A program made the position numbers and the translations under genes. DNA of 64,000 nt from Gammaproteobacteria bacterium. GTDB lineage: Bacteria > Pseudomonadota > Gammaproteobacteria > JAPPPA01. Shown one piece after another: positions 46,855 to 55,494 of this stretch. The stretch lies in contig JAUHZK010000001.1 of the NCBI GenBank assembly GCA_030425645.1, positions 310,001-374,000 of the forward strand. The letters are read 5' to 3'. The notes beneath the pieces were generated by a model. That model saw only the letters and a list, made by a program, of their open reading frames with translations, did not search any database and had not been told where the DNA came from. Positions within the stretch are counted from its first letter, which is position 1. Each line of letters begins with the position of its first letter.

Positions 46855-49158
46855 TTAATTACCCTTGGTTTGCAGGTGCCAGCGATAGCCCGCTTTAGCC
46901 CGCTCATTAAAGATGGCTAAGGAGCCGTTTTGTGTGATGTCGCCAAGCTGATCGGTGTTGCCTAGGGAGGCGTTGGTGATGATTTCGGTGGGAGTGTCTA
47001 GCGCGACCTGAACATGGCCATCTTCTTCGGCAGTGCCGTTGTAGTCACGCAGCACGATAGTGCCAGTGCCTAATTCTCCTAGCGCCTGTTCATTGGCGAG
47101 GCTGCGCTGTTCGTTGTCGTTAATTTGATCTAGTAGAGCTTGGTCAACGCCGCCGCCGGATGCACCCAAGAATGTGCCGAACTCGGCTGGCTTAGCCAGT
47201 ATGACCAACATGACGGTAGTGGCGCGTGGGCGGTTATCAATAATGCCCAGCTGGCTGTCGGTTTGATAGGTGCCATCGGCAACGCCTTGCGACCCAGCAA
47301 ACGCGGCGGCCCCAGACGCTAGTGTGACGCTGTGCGTGTGGGCTAGGTTGTGGCTGTCTTGGCCAATAATGTCGCCGACCACTCGGCCTGGGCCTTTACC
47401 AACTAGGAATAAGTCGCCTTCGGGTAGGTTAAAGGTGGTGCTGCCGTCGCCAGCGCCCCAAGTGTCGCCGATTTCCGCATAAAGGCCCGCGTATTCGACC
47501 CGTGACACTGCTTTGCGGGCGCCCGGCTCTAACTCAATGGTGCCGGGCGGCGCGATTGGGCCACCCCAGCTGAAGATAAAGCCGGGTTTAATGCCGACCT
47601 CTGGAATGGCACCACCTTCGGCTATCAGCACCCATTCAGCATTTTGCTTATTGGGGGTAACGCCTTGGTTATTGTCAACTGTGCTGCGCCAGCTGCTGCC
47701 ACCAAAGAAGACGCCATCTTTTTTGTTGTAGATTGCGTCAGGGTCGTAAACGTCACGCCAATTTATGCCCGGCGAGCCGTCACTAATGGTAATGCTTTGG
47801 GTGCTGGTGCTGACGGTGTGGGTGCCGTCGCCGTTGTCGGTGAGCGTTGGGGTTTCGCCGTCGGCACCGGCGTCACCTTGGGCGCCGTCGCTAATGGTAA
47901 TACTTTGCGTGCTAGTGGCGACGGTATGGGTGCCGTCGCCATTGTCGGTGAGGCTTGGGGTTTCGCCGTCGGCACCGGTGTCGCCTTGGGCGCCATCATA
48001 GATGGTAATGCTTTGGCTGCTGGTACTGATGGTGTAACTGCCGTCACCGTTGTCGGTTAGCGTTGGGGCTTGGCCTTCTGGGCCTTGGGCGCCGTCGCTA
48101 ATGGTGATGCTTTGGCTGCTGGTGCTGACAGTGTAGCTACCGTCGCCGTTGTCGGTCAGGGTTGGGGTTTCGCCATCTTGGCCACTGGGGCCGACTAGGC
48201 TTTGAATTAGTTCCCAGTTGCCGACGTTTTTGCGATAAACGTCGCCATTATGTTGCAGGTATAGGTCGTCGTCTGCGCCGAGGCTGTTGTCTGGCGTGTT
48301 GCTGCCGTTATACCAGGTGGATCCGTCAAATCCGACCACGCGGCCGTGGTTTTCTTGGCTGCCGTCGGTATACGTGGTGAGCAGGTCGCCTGCCACAATA
48401 TCGAGCGCTTGAATGCCACGGCCAGCTTCACCTTGAACTTGGCCAGCGTTTTGCGTTTGGCCGTTGCTATAGGTGGTGACAAGCTCGCCGTCGATAATTT
48501 CAACCGACTCTATGCCGCGCCCGTCGCTACCCGCGTCACCTGTAACCTTGCCGACGTTTTCGCTGCTACCGTCGCTGTAGTAAACAACAAGGTTGCCCGC
48601 AATAATTTCGGTTTGCTGGATGCTGGTGCCGTCTACACCGTCGACGCCGTTTTGACCGGCTGGGCCTACTACTTGCCCTAGATTGTCTTCGACGCCGTCA
48701 CTAAAGGTCACCAGCAGATTGCCGCCGTTGATCTCAAAATTAGATACGTGTCGACCGGGTGCACCAGCCGGGCCTTGCAGGTTGCCAAAGTTGTGCAACT
48801 CGCCATTGCTGAGTTCGATAACAAGGTCGTCGTTCTCGTGGCGGATGTCGACAATGCCAACACCGTGCTCGCCGTCTTGGCCGCTGGCGCCAACAACTTG
48901 GCCGAGGTTTTGGGTGCTGCCGTCGGTGAAGCTTAGCCAGAGCTGGCCGTCGGGCGTGATAGCGCCGTCAACAATGCCACGGCCATCTAGGCCGTTGCTA
49001 CCATCAGCGCCGGGTTGACCTGCAACCGTGCCGACCGCTTGCGTGGTGCCGTCGTTATAACTTAGAACCAGCTCGCCGCCTTGGATGGTGGCGTTGATAA
49101 TGCCGCGAGCATTGCCGTTGCTTTGGCTATTGCCGCTGTTGCCGACTTCCCAAACCAT
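46855..49158 (-). CDS. Collagen-like/repeat fibre with C-terminal tail-collar domain
   Basis: GPAGAPG-type triplets; ~38-aa EIxxGxLxxTYSDG repeats; PGTIELEPG..YAGLYAEIGDTWGAGDGSTTFNLP collar domain. Confidence 0.85.
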   Translation of the reverse strand: MVWEVGNSGNSQSNGNARGIINATIQGGELVLSYNDGTTQAVGTVAGQPGADGSNGLDGRGIVDGAITPDGQLWLSFTDGSTQNLGQVVGASGQDGEHGVGIVDIRHENDDLVIELSNGELHNFGNLQGPAGAPGRHVSNFEINGGNLLVTFSDGVEDNLGQVVGPAGQNGVDGVDGTSIQQTEIIAGNLVVYYSDGSSENVGKVTGDAGSDGRGIESVEIIDGELVTTYSNGQTQNAGQVQGEAGRGIQALDIVAGDLLTTYTDGSQENHGRVVGFDGSTWYNGSNTPDNSLGADDDLYLQHNGDVYRKNVGNWELIQSLVGPSGQDGETPTLTDNGDGSYTVSTSSQSITISDGAQGPEGQAPTLTDNGDGSYTISTSSQSITIYDGAQGDTGADGETPSLTDNGDGTHTVATSTQSITISDGAQGDAGADGETPTLTDNGDGTHTVSTSTQSITISDGSPGINWRDVYDPDAIYNKKDGVFFGGSSWRSTVDNNQGVTPNKQNAEWVLIAEGGAIPEVGIKPGFIFSWGGPIAPPGTIELEPGARKAVSRVEYAGLYAEIGDTWGAGDGSTTFNLPEGDLFLVGKGPGRVVGDIIGQDSHNLAHTHSVTLASGAAAFAGSQGVADGTYQTDSQLGIIDNRPRATTVMLVILAKPAEFGTFLGASGGGVDQALLDQINDNEQRSLANEQALGELGTGTIVLRDYNGTAEEDGHVQVALDTPTEIITNASLGNTDQLGDITQNGSLAIFNERAKAGYRWHLQTKGN
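47770..48180. repeat. Four tandem ~99-108-bp coding repeats in fibre gene
   Basis: PTLTDNGDGSYTVSTSSQSITISDGAQG x4. Confidence 0.85.
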
Positions 49159-49508
49159 TAGATTAATACCTCGATTTCGGCTGAGCCGTCGCCTGCCACA
49201 ATGCTTAGGCGCAGGCCAGTAACGGCTTTGTCTTCGCGTAGGTCGGCTTCGCGTAGGCTGTCTGGCGTGGTGTTACTGATGTCACCTAGTGGCCAGCTGC
49301 GCCAGTTGGCAGTGCCTGCTTTGACGCGGTCTGGATGGCTGGTGGTGTGCTCGACGCGGGCAACGGTGTCGGTACCGGTAATGGTAACGGCAACATTGCC
49401 GCCGCTGAGGTCTTGGTCACGTGGCGGGTGGAACTCTAACGGCTCGCCACCGGCATAAGCGGTGCCGCTATAAAACCAGTTGGTGCCGTCAAAGTTCCAG
49501 CCTGCCAT
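49158..49508 (-). CDS. Hypothetical virion-associated protein
   Basis: 116 aa, abuts the fibre gene. Confidence 0.65.
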   Translation of the reverse strand: MAGWNFDGTNWFYSGTAYAGGEPLEFHPPRDQDLSGGNVAVTITGTDTVARVEHTTSHPDRVKAGTANWRSWPLGDISNTTPDSLREADLREDKAVTGLRLSIVAGDGSAEIEVLI

Positions 49509-49537
49509 GCGTGTGACCTCTTACTTACAGCAAACGC

Positions 49538-50137
49538 TTATTGGTTAACGGTGATGGCCGCTTCTAAACCGGCGGCGGTAGCAACCGCATTAACGCCGTC
49601 AGCGTGCAAGGCTGCATTTAGCGTCTGCAGGTCTGGCGTTTCGCCTTCAGCCAAATTTAATGAATAGATGGCGGTGGCAATCGCGTCAGCGCTGGCTTCT
49701 GGCAGTTGTTGAGCGGCTTTGATGTCAGCGGCTTTTACTTTGGCGACCTTTAGGCCTTGGTCTTTTAACGCCTTGGTGACGTTATCCACGGTGGGCTTTT
49801 CACCGGCGGCTTTGTCTAGCGAGGCTACGGCCATGTGAACTTGTTGAGGTGTGGCGGCTGGCGTAGCAGCGGCTTGCTTGGCGGCGCCTTCAGTCTGCGG
49901 CAGCTCAAGCATTTGCGCGCCCTGGAACTGGTTGCGCTGCTCGGCAGCTTCAGCGGTGATCTCTTTCACTGCTAGGTGTGGATCCGCTTCTAGTTTGTCG
50001 CGCACTTCTTGGCTCATGCCATCTAGTGGCAGCAGGTTGTAGCCTAGGCTAAAGACAATTCCTGCACGCACGTGAGTGGGTAGTTTTGTCTGCACTTGCA
50101 GGTGGGTGTTTTGTTGTTCTGGCATGGTTGGCTCCAT
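49538..50137 (-). CDS. HI1506-like Mu-type structural-region protein
   Basis: HVRAGIVFSLGYNLLPLDGMSQEVRDKLEADPHLAVKEI; start placed at ATG 50137 (or 50125). Confidence 0.7.
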   Translation of the reverse strand: MEPTMPEQQNTHLQVQTKLPTHVRAGIVFSLGYNLLPLDGMSQEVRDKLEADPHLAVKEITAEAAEQRNQFQGAQMLELPQTEGAAKQAAATPAATPQQVHMAVASLDKAAGEKPTVDNVTKALKDQGLKVAKVKAADIKAAQQLPEASADAIATAIYSLNLAEGETPDLQTLNAALHADGVNAVATAAGLEAAITVNQ

Positions 50138-50200
50138 TTTCAGTAGGGTGTTTTTAGAGCCACTTGAAGCACATACAAACGGGGCTTTAAGTGGCTTTAA

Positions 50201-50228
50201 AAACACCCCGCACTGTTGCGGGGTGTTT
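50201..50228 (-). terminator. Hairpin/terminator downstream of capsid gene
   Basis: Perfect 12-bp stem aaacaccccgca-ctgt-tgcggggtgttt; the minus-strand transcript continues UUAAAG after UUU. Confidence 0.8.
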
Positions 50229-50249
50229 TGGGGGGATTGAGCGTTAGCT

Positions 50250-51158
50250 CTACTTCAAGATGTCAACTTCAACGACTTTGACGGCTTGATAGTTCGGGTT
50301 GCTGTCGCCACCGTCGATCAACTGGCGGCCAAACAGTTGCTTGGCAGCAGCCTTGTTGGACACGCCAACAACGATCTTGGTGGGGTTGATGCCCATTGGC
50401 TGGCCATGTTCGTTTTTAAACTCATTCATGGCTTTCACGGCAGCGTCAAAGTTGGCGGCTGTCAGTGGCTGGTTGCTGGCGTATGCCAGTTGCCAGAAGC
50501 TGTAGCCGTAGCCATAACGACCGTCTAAGCCAAACAAGAAACGCTTGTTGTTAAAGACCTCTGGATGGTCTGGGTCGGTAATCACCTGCGGGCTAAACTC
50601 TTTGCGGTTCTGCTTGATGATGGGGTTAATGCCGTGGCTGTCGTCTACCAAGTACCAGAAGGCTGAGCCGCCGCCGCTAGCGTCCAAGTTGCTGACTAGC
50701 TCTGCTGGTGCTTCAGCGCCGTCACCGACTGGGTGTTCGGTGTCAAAGAATGGCTGGCCGTCATAGCAAAGATTGATGATACCGTCGCGTAGCAAGCCAA
50801 AGGCTTCGCGGTCATGGTGCCGTGGCGCTTTGGCACCCGACATTTTGGCGCCAATAATGGCACCGCTAATGGCGCCGTCTTCTAAGTCGTTGCGCCCAAT
50901 GCCGACGGTTAGCTCGTAGTCCTCATTCTGAATAGAGTACTTGTGGCCAGATAGCATTTTGACGGCGCGCTCGCCGACCCATTTACGGATCTCGGCGATA
51001 CCGGCAACCCAGTTGTATTGCTCGCTGGCGGTAGTGCTGCTGACTTCGGTAACGATTTCGCCGTATTGCGGCTTGGCTTCGTTAAACGCTTCTTGGAATG
51101 TGGCCTTAAGGCCAGTCATTACTTCGCGTAAGCGTTCGCGGGTAAGTGAATGTGACAT
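50250..51158 (-). CDS. Major head subunit (Mu gpT)
   Basis: GLKATFQEAFNEAKPQYGEIVTEVSSTTASEQYNWVAGIAEIRKWVGER. Confidence 0.93.
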   Translation of the reverse strand: MSHSLTRERLREVMTGLKATFQEAFNEAKPQYGEIVTEVSSTTASEQYNWVAGIAEIRKWVGERAVKMLSGHKYSIQNEDYELTVGIGRNDLEDGAISGAIIGAKMSGAKAPRHHDREAFGLLRDGIINLCYDGQPFFDTEHPVGDGAEAPAELVSNLDASGGGSAFWYLVDDSHGINPIIKQNRKEFSPQVITDPDHPEVFNNKRFLFGLDGRYGYGYSFWQLAYASNQPLTAANFDAAVKAMNEFKNEHGQPMGINPTKIVVGVSNKAAAKQLFGRQLIDGGDSNPNYQAVKVVEVDILK

Positions 51159-51218
51159 GGTGGTGTCCTTAAATAAGTGGTTCTTTAACTAGTCGACTAG
51201 AGGTAACGCTGGGCCTGC

Positions 51219-51632
51219 TTAAACCACAGGCGGACGGAAAAAGCCGACCTGACCTTCGATTTGGAAAAGCGTGCCTGCGGCTGAGTGCGTGGCCGCTAGT
51301 GCTGGGTCGAAGCTGACGGTTTGGTCGTCTAACCAGTAGGCGGTTGCGTCTAGGTTTTCTGGAATCAGGGTGGCGATGTCGTCTACAAACAAGGCGCGGC
51401 ACTCGACGGCGGCTTCTACAGTGATGTCGCCGTCGGCGCCGTCACGGTTGTCTGCTGGGTGTTTGGCGACGCCACCAAACTTGAGGCCGGGCGCTACATG
51501 GGCTGGTTTGGCAAAGCCGTTGTCAATAACAACGTCGGCACCGGAAAAGATGTTGGCGCCTGCGGCAACCACTAAGGTGCGATTGCGCTTTTGCATTAAT
51601 GGCGTTGGGCGGTCTTGAGTTAAGGCTGGCAT
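51219..51632 (-). CDS. Capsid decoration/stabilisation-like protein
   Basis: Between protease and gpT; 137 aa. Confidence 0.6.
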   Translation of the reverse strand: MPALTQDRPTPLMQKRNRTLVVAAGANIFSGADVVIDNGFAKPAHVAPGLKFGGVAKHPADNRDGADGDITVEAAVECRALFVDDIATLIPENLDATAYWLDDQTVSFDPALAATHSAAGTLFQIEGQVGFFRPPVV

Positions 51633-51692
51633 GTGATTTACCTATAAAGCGGAATGGGTGTGTTAGGTGCGAGCTAGCGGCTGTGCTAACGG

Positions 51693-52736
51693 CTAGTTAG
51701 GAAACAAGCTTTGGCGCGCAGCGGCGGCGGCTTCTGCGGAAACGCCAAATTCGTTGGCAATGGCTTCGTTGCTGGCGTTCAGGTCGGTGTCTTCGTCATC
51801 AACCTCACCGGCTGGTTTGCCGTCGGCATTTGGGGTGGCGGTAATGGCGGTGCCGATAATGCCCTGCACTTGTTTGAGGCCTTCGTCGCTGGCGCAGAGC
51901 GCTGTGTAGTGGCCAACGCTGGCCGGGGCGATCTTGCCATCGGCGACAGCGCCTTCGATTAAGGCTTTGATTTCTTGGTCGCGGAAGCCTTTTAGCTTGT
52001 CTTGGGCGGCGTTGAGTTGGGTTTCTAGGTTTTCGACGTCGGCCGCTGGGCGGAAGTTGGCCGGGTCTTTTAGGCGTTCGATCTCGGCGTTTAGCTGCGT
52101 GATGGTGTCAGCTTGGCTGTTAATGTGGTCAACCACACCGGCAGCGGTGACGGCATTTTCGTCAGTCGCGCTGATAGCGGCACACAAGGCGGTGGTGATT
52201 TCGATTTGCTTAGGCATGGTGTCTGCTCCGGTTTCTTTGTCGGGGTTCGCTTCTTCAGCGTTTAATTGGGTTTGGGGAAAGTTGGCGATGTTGGTTAAGC
52301 CAGGGCGACCAAAGGCGACGATTTCGCCCGTTTCGCTATTCACCTTTAGTGCGGGGCTTAGATAGCGGTACTCGCGGCCGTCTACAGCGGCGCGGCCTTG
52401 CGTAGTCCACTCAGCGGCGGCGGTAATGGCGCCGTTGGTTTCTTGCTTCCAGTCGCTGAGCCACGCGGCGGCGACAGCCTTGTGGCGCATGGCGTCGTCG
52501 TATTGGTTTTCGGACTCGTGGCCGTAGTCGATAAACAGGTCGCGCTTGCTGTTGTTGAGTTGGGCTACAAATAGCTGGCCATTGGTGATAGCTGGCCATG
52601 TGCGGCCATCTAGGCCATGAATAAGGCCGTCTGGCTCTGGCGCCGGCAAAACGATAACGCGCGATGGTGCGCCGCCCTCTGCGTTGAGCGCAGTGGCGAT
52701 CACAAATTGGGCAAAGTCGCTTTGGTGACGTTTCAT
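51693..52736 (-). CDS. Phage protease/scaffold (Mu gpI)
   Basis: LFIDYGHESENQ, AAEWTTQGRAAVDGREYRYLSPAL, C-terminal coiled scaffold. Confidence 0.9.
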   Translation of the reverse strand: MKRHQSDFAQFVIATALNAEGGAPSRVIVLPAPEPDGLIHGLDGRTWPAITNGQLFVAQLNNSKRDLFIDYGHESENQYDDAMRHKAVAAAWLSDWKQETNGAITAAAEWTTQGRAAVDGREYRYLSPALKVNSETGEIVAFGRPGLTNIANFPQTQLNAEEANPDKETGADTMPKQIEITTALCAAISATDENAVTAAGVVDHINSQADTITQLNAEIERLKDPANFRPAADVENLETQLNAAQDKLKGFRDQEIKALIEGAVADGKIAPASVGHYTALCASDEGLKQVQGIIGTAITATPNADGKPAGEVDDEDTDLNASNEAIANEFGVSAEAAAAARQSLFPN

Positions 52737-52768
52737 GCAGCCAGTGTGCGGTGGCTAGGCTGCAGCTT

Positions 52769-52794
52769 GGGATTCGGGTTTTTGAATAATTTTA
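52769..52794 (-). promoter_or_regulatory. Candidate late promoter/activator site (copy A, head operon)
   Basis: gggattcgggtttttgaataatttta; identical to copy B. Minus strand TAAAATTATTCAAAAACCCGAATCCC. Confidence 0.7.
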
Positions 52795-52985
52795 AAGTGG
52801 GCAGACGGCCCGCTTAATGGTTGGTGATTGCCTAGCCAAAACCGACGACTGAGGAAAGGCAATATCGGCTTTTAGTGTCACACGCGCTTAACTAGGCCGT
52901 CAATGTCAGCGCGAATGCCGCTAGAGCATTTTTAACTCAGCGACTACGTTTTCAACGATTTTTATTTAGGGCAATGGTGCGGGTT

Positions 52986-53011
52986 AAAAAAAAAGCCGCT
53001 TAGAGCGGCTT
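52986..53011 (-). terminator. Rho-independent terminator
   Basis: Minus strand AGCCGCT-CTA-AGCGGCT followed by a run of T. Confidence 0.88.
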
Positions 53012-53033
53012 AGATTAGCTTGTATGTTTTTGC

Positions 53034-53342
53034 CTAGTGCAGCACTGGCACTTCGGTTTCTGGTTCTTCTGTCGTAGCCAACTCGTTGGCCAGCTCTTCG
53101 GGCAGTTGCCAGCGGGTTGCGATCACGGCTGCCAGTTGCTGCTGATTGGTTAAAGGCTGACTAATCTTGTACTGAGTAGGATAAGGCTGGCTGGTAATGG
53201 TGCCAGACTTAACAGCCGCTTTAACCAGCGGCTCAACAGCGGCTGCCAGCGGGCCGCCAAGCTCGCCGGTTTCACTATTCCATTTCAGCGTGCCAGATGG
53301 CTGGCTTTGATGAAATGCCTGCAGGTTAAATGTGTGGTTCAT
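53034..53342 (-). CDS. Small protein downstream of MuF-zincin gene; candidate immunity/partner
   Basis: MNHTFNLQAFHQSQPSGTLKWNSETGELGGPLAAA; overlaps the 3' end of the head morphogenesis gene. Confidence 0.65.
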   Translation of the reverse strand: MNHTFNLQAFHQSQPSGTLKWNSETGELGGPLAAAVEPLVKAAVKSGTITSQPYPTQYKISQPLTNQQQLAAVIATRWQLPEELANELATTEEPETEVPVLH

Positions 53343-54951
53343 ATCTAAATAATACACCAATTCCCAGATTAAAGAGTTCTGGGTCATTTTTGCGCAGGTT
53401 GTCGAACTCTTCTTGGCTACCCGCGAGGATGCGCTCAAGTGTCATGGTCATAACCTCTAACGCGCCGGTCGGCCCTTCATCCACATCGTACTCGCGCCCA
53501 AAATAGGGGTTGATGTAGTTGTCTTCTTTGGCCACTTCACTCCAGCCATAACCCTTGTTGCCGGTTAGGTTTCGCAGTGACTTGCGTTCGTCGCCTTGCG
53601 TGCGACGCCGGTGCAGCTGCTGAAAAATATCGTCTAAAGCAGGCAATGCTGCCTGCAGCCGGTGGGTGAACTCGTGGACGGTGGATCTTAAGTCGTATGA
53701 TCTTAGGTATCCGGCATTGGCCTCTGCGGTAATGATGCCAAAGTTGCTCATGCGCACGCGCTTGCCGTGATATTTGGCAGTAATAGTTGAGTAGCTAGCG
53801 CGACCTTTTATGGCTTTGGTGTATAGCGGGCCAAATTCGTCGGCGGCCTGTATCCAAGACGCCGGGTAAAGCTTTGAGGCCTGCTTAGTTAGCTGAGCTG
53901 ATTTGCCGCTGCTTTTGACATTGACTGCGCGTTCTGCGCCTATCTCGCTATGCAACCGTTTATGCAAAGTGTTTCGGAAGGCGGCAGCATTGATTGTCTC
54001 TTTATGTGCACCAAGTTGTTTAGCGATTTCTTCGCCGCTGTTGATAGCCTCGTCTAGGCTGGGCGGCGGTAGTGGCACTCTCGGCGCCTGGGCTTTTAGC
54101 GCTTGTTCAAAGCTTTGCTTTTTAGCAAACGCGCTGCGCTTTGCACTTTGTTGACGTGCTGCGCCGGGGTTGTGATCCCAGCCGGGGTCGATGCCTTTAG
54201 GCACATAGGTGATTTCGCCAGTGCGTTTATTGACGTGGCGGCGGGTTTCTATGGTTGGCGCGCTGGTTTGCGGCTTAATTTTTTGCTGCACTTTGCGGCC
54301 GGTAGGTAGGCCGGTGGCTGGGTCTAGCTCTTGGGCGGTGCCGCTGGCTGGGATACCGTCTTTTATATAACGGTCTCGCTGACGTTTGGTAACGCCGCGC
54401 ACGCGGCATTTGCAGCCGTGACCATTCTTAGGCATGTGGGTTCGCCAGTGCGGATGGTCGATGGGTAGCAGCAAGCCGTCCCATTGCAGGTGCTCTTGGC
54501 GGTGATTTTCGCTTGGGCCAAGGCTGTACAGCAAAAACGGCGTGGTGGCTTTGTTGCGTTGCAAGCGCTGCCACTGGCCGACTTGGCGGGCCACATCGAC
54601 GTTGGTGCGGTAGATATGTTTAAGCCGGCGCGGGCTGCCGAGTTGCACTTGGCGCACCTCGCCGGTGAGTGGGTCGGTTTGTTCTTTAATGCCCCACCAG
54701 CCTGCTTTTTGCAGGCTGGGTGTGATTTGCGCGGCCCAGTCGCGGAAGGTTTGACCGTCTTTTAAGGCGGCTTGAAGGCTGCTTTGAACGTCGGCCAGCA
54801 GGTCTAGCTGCATCATCTTGGCGACGGTAAAGGCGTGGGCGTGCTCTTGGCGCCAGACGTCGGCGTGGTCAAAACCGGTGCGCAGTTTTTTAGCGCTGAA
54901 GTACTTGAGTGCGTCTTTAGGAACTGGGCCGGGTTTTAAGGTGGTGGCCAT
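53326..54951 (-). CDS. MuF head morphogenesis protein (Mu gpF) with C-terminal HExxH metallopeptidase-like domain
   Basis: N-terminal MuF (FRDWAAQITPSL..IYRTNVDVARQVGQWQ..HGCKCRVRGVTKRQ); C-terminal STVHEFTHRLQAALP..PTGALEVMTMTLERI. Confidence 0.88.
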   Translation of the reverse strand: MATTLKPGPVPKDALKYFSAKKLRTGFDHADVWRQEHAHAFTVAKMMQLDLLADVQSSLQAALKDGQTFRDWAAQITPSLQKAGWWGIKEQTDPLTGEVRQVQLGSPRRLKHIYRTNVDVARQVGQWQRLQRNKATTPFLLYSLGPSENHRQEHLQWDGLLLPIDHPHWRTHMPKNGHGCKCRVRGVTKRQRDRYIKDGIPASGTAQELDPATGLPTGRKVQQKIKPQTSAPTIETRRHVNKRTGEITYVPKGIDPGWDHNPGAARQQSAKRSAFAKKQSFEQALKAQAPRVPLPPPSLDEAINSGEEIAKQLGAHKETINAAAFRNTLHKRLHSEIGAERAVNVKSSGKSAQLTKQASKLYPASWIQAADEFGPLYTKAIKGRASYSTITAKYHGKRVRMSNFGIITAEANAGYLRSYDLRSTVHEFTHRLQAALPALDDIFQQLHRRRTQGDERKSLRNLTGNKGYGWSEVAKEDNYINPYFGREYDVDEGPTGALEVMTMTLERILAGSQEEFDNLRKNDPELFNLGIGVLFRYEPHI

Positions 54952-54955
54952 GCTT

Positions 54956-55204
54956 TTATTCGACGCTTTCTAGCGCTTCCAGTGTTGGGGTAGCTAGCAC
55001 GTTAGCTTTGGCGACGTCTAACAGGTAGTTGACGCTGGCGTTGCTGAGGTTGTTGCTGGCAGCAACAAAGAGCTTGCCATTGGGCTGAAAACCGACAACT
55101 AGGCATTGCTCTAGGCTTTGGGTTTCGCTGGCATTGAGCAGATGCTGCACTGTGCAGCCTTGCCTAACTGGCAGGTTTAGCGGCGTGATGTTGTCTTTGG
55201 ACAT
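54956..55204 (-). CDS. Hypothetical phage protein
   Basis: MSKDNITPLNLPVRQGCTVQHLL; ATG 55204 preferred. Confidence 0.6.
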   Translation of the reverse strand: MSKDNITPLNLPVRQGCTVQHLLNASETQSLEQCLVVGFQPNGKLFVAASNNLSNASVNYLLDVAKANVLATPTLEALESVE

Positions 55205-55494
55205 TAAGCGGCCTTGTTGTGACGGTTTTGCCAAGCTTTATCTACTGCGTTATGAAGGTCGTCGTGGCTGGTTTGGCCGTGGCGGCTTTTCCAGTTGGCC
55301 ATAAACTCACGGCGTTGTGCTTTGCCTGGCAAATGGCAGATGTAGTTGGCTAGGTGCTGGATAATTTGCACGCGGTAAGCGGCGAGAGTTTTTTGATATC
55401 CGGGGAATTGGGCGTTGCCGCGTGGGGCTTGGTTAACCTTTTTGGCTTGCCGTTCGACAGGCTCAGGCCGAGCGGGAATTTTATTTGTACTCAT
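55204..55494 (-). CDS. Hypothetical phage protein
   Basis: Tight coupling with neighbours. Confidence 0.6.
   Translation of the reverse strand: MSTNKIPARPEPVERQAKKVNQAPRGNAQFPGYQKTLAAYRVQIIQHLANYICHLPGKAQRREFMANWKSRHGQTSHDDLHNAVDKAWQNRHNKAA

Noticed and set aside
47644-48060. 138-aa VGAGVALGA repeat ORF opposite the fibre gene
   Set aside because: Mirror of the fibre tandem repeats, not an independent protein.
47770-48180. CRISPR array
   Set aside because: Repeats are ~100 bp, coding and contiguous, with no spacers; no cas genes seen.
44865-49158. Diversity-generating retroelement targeting the fibre/LamG genes
   Set aside because: No reverse transcriptase, template repeat or A-biased variable repeat found in the window.
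50138-50206. N-terminal extension of the 49538-50206 ORF
   Set aside because: It would be translated through both hairpins; the start at 50137 or 50125 fits better.
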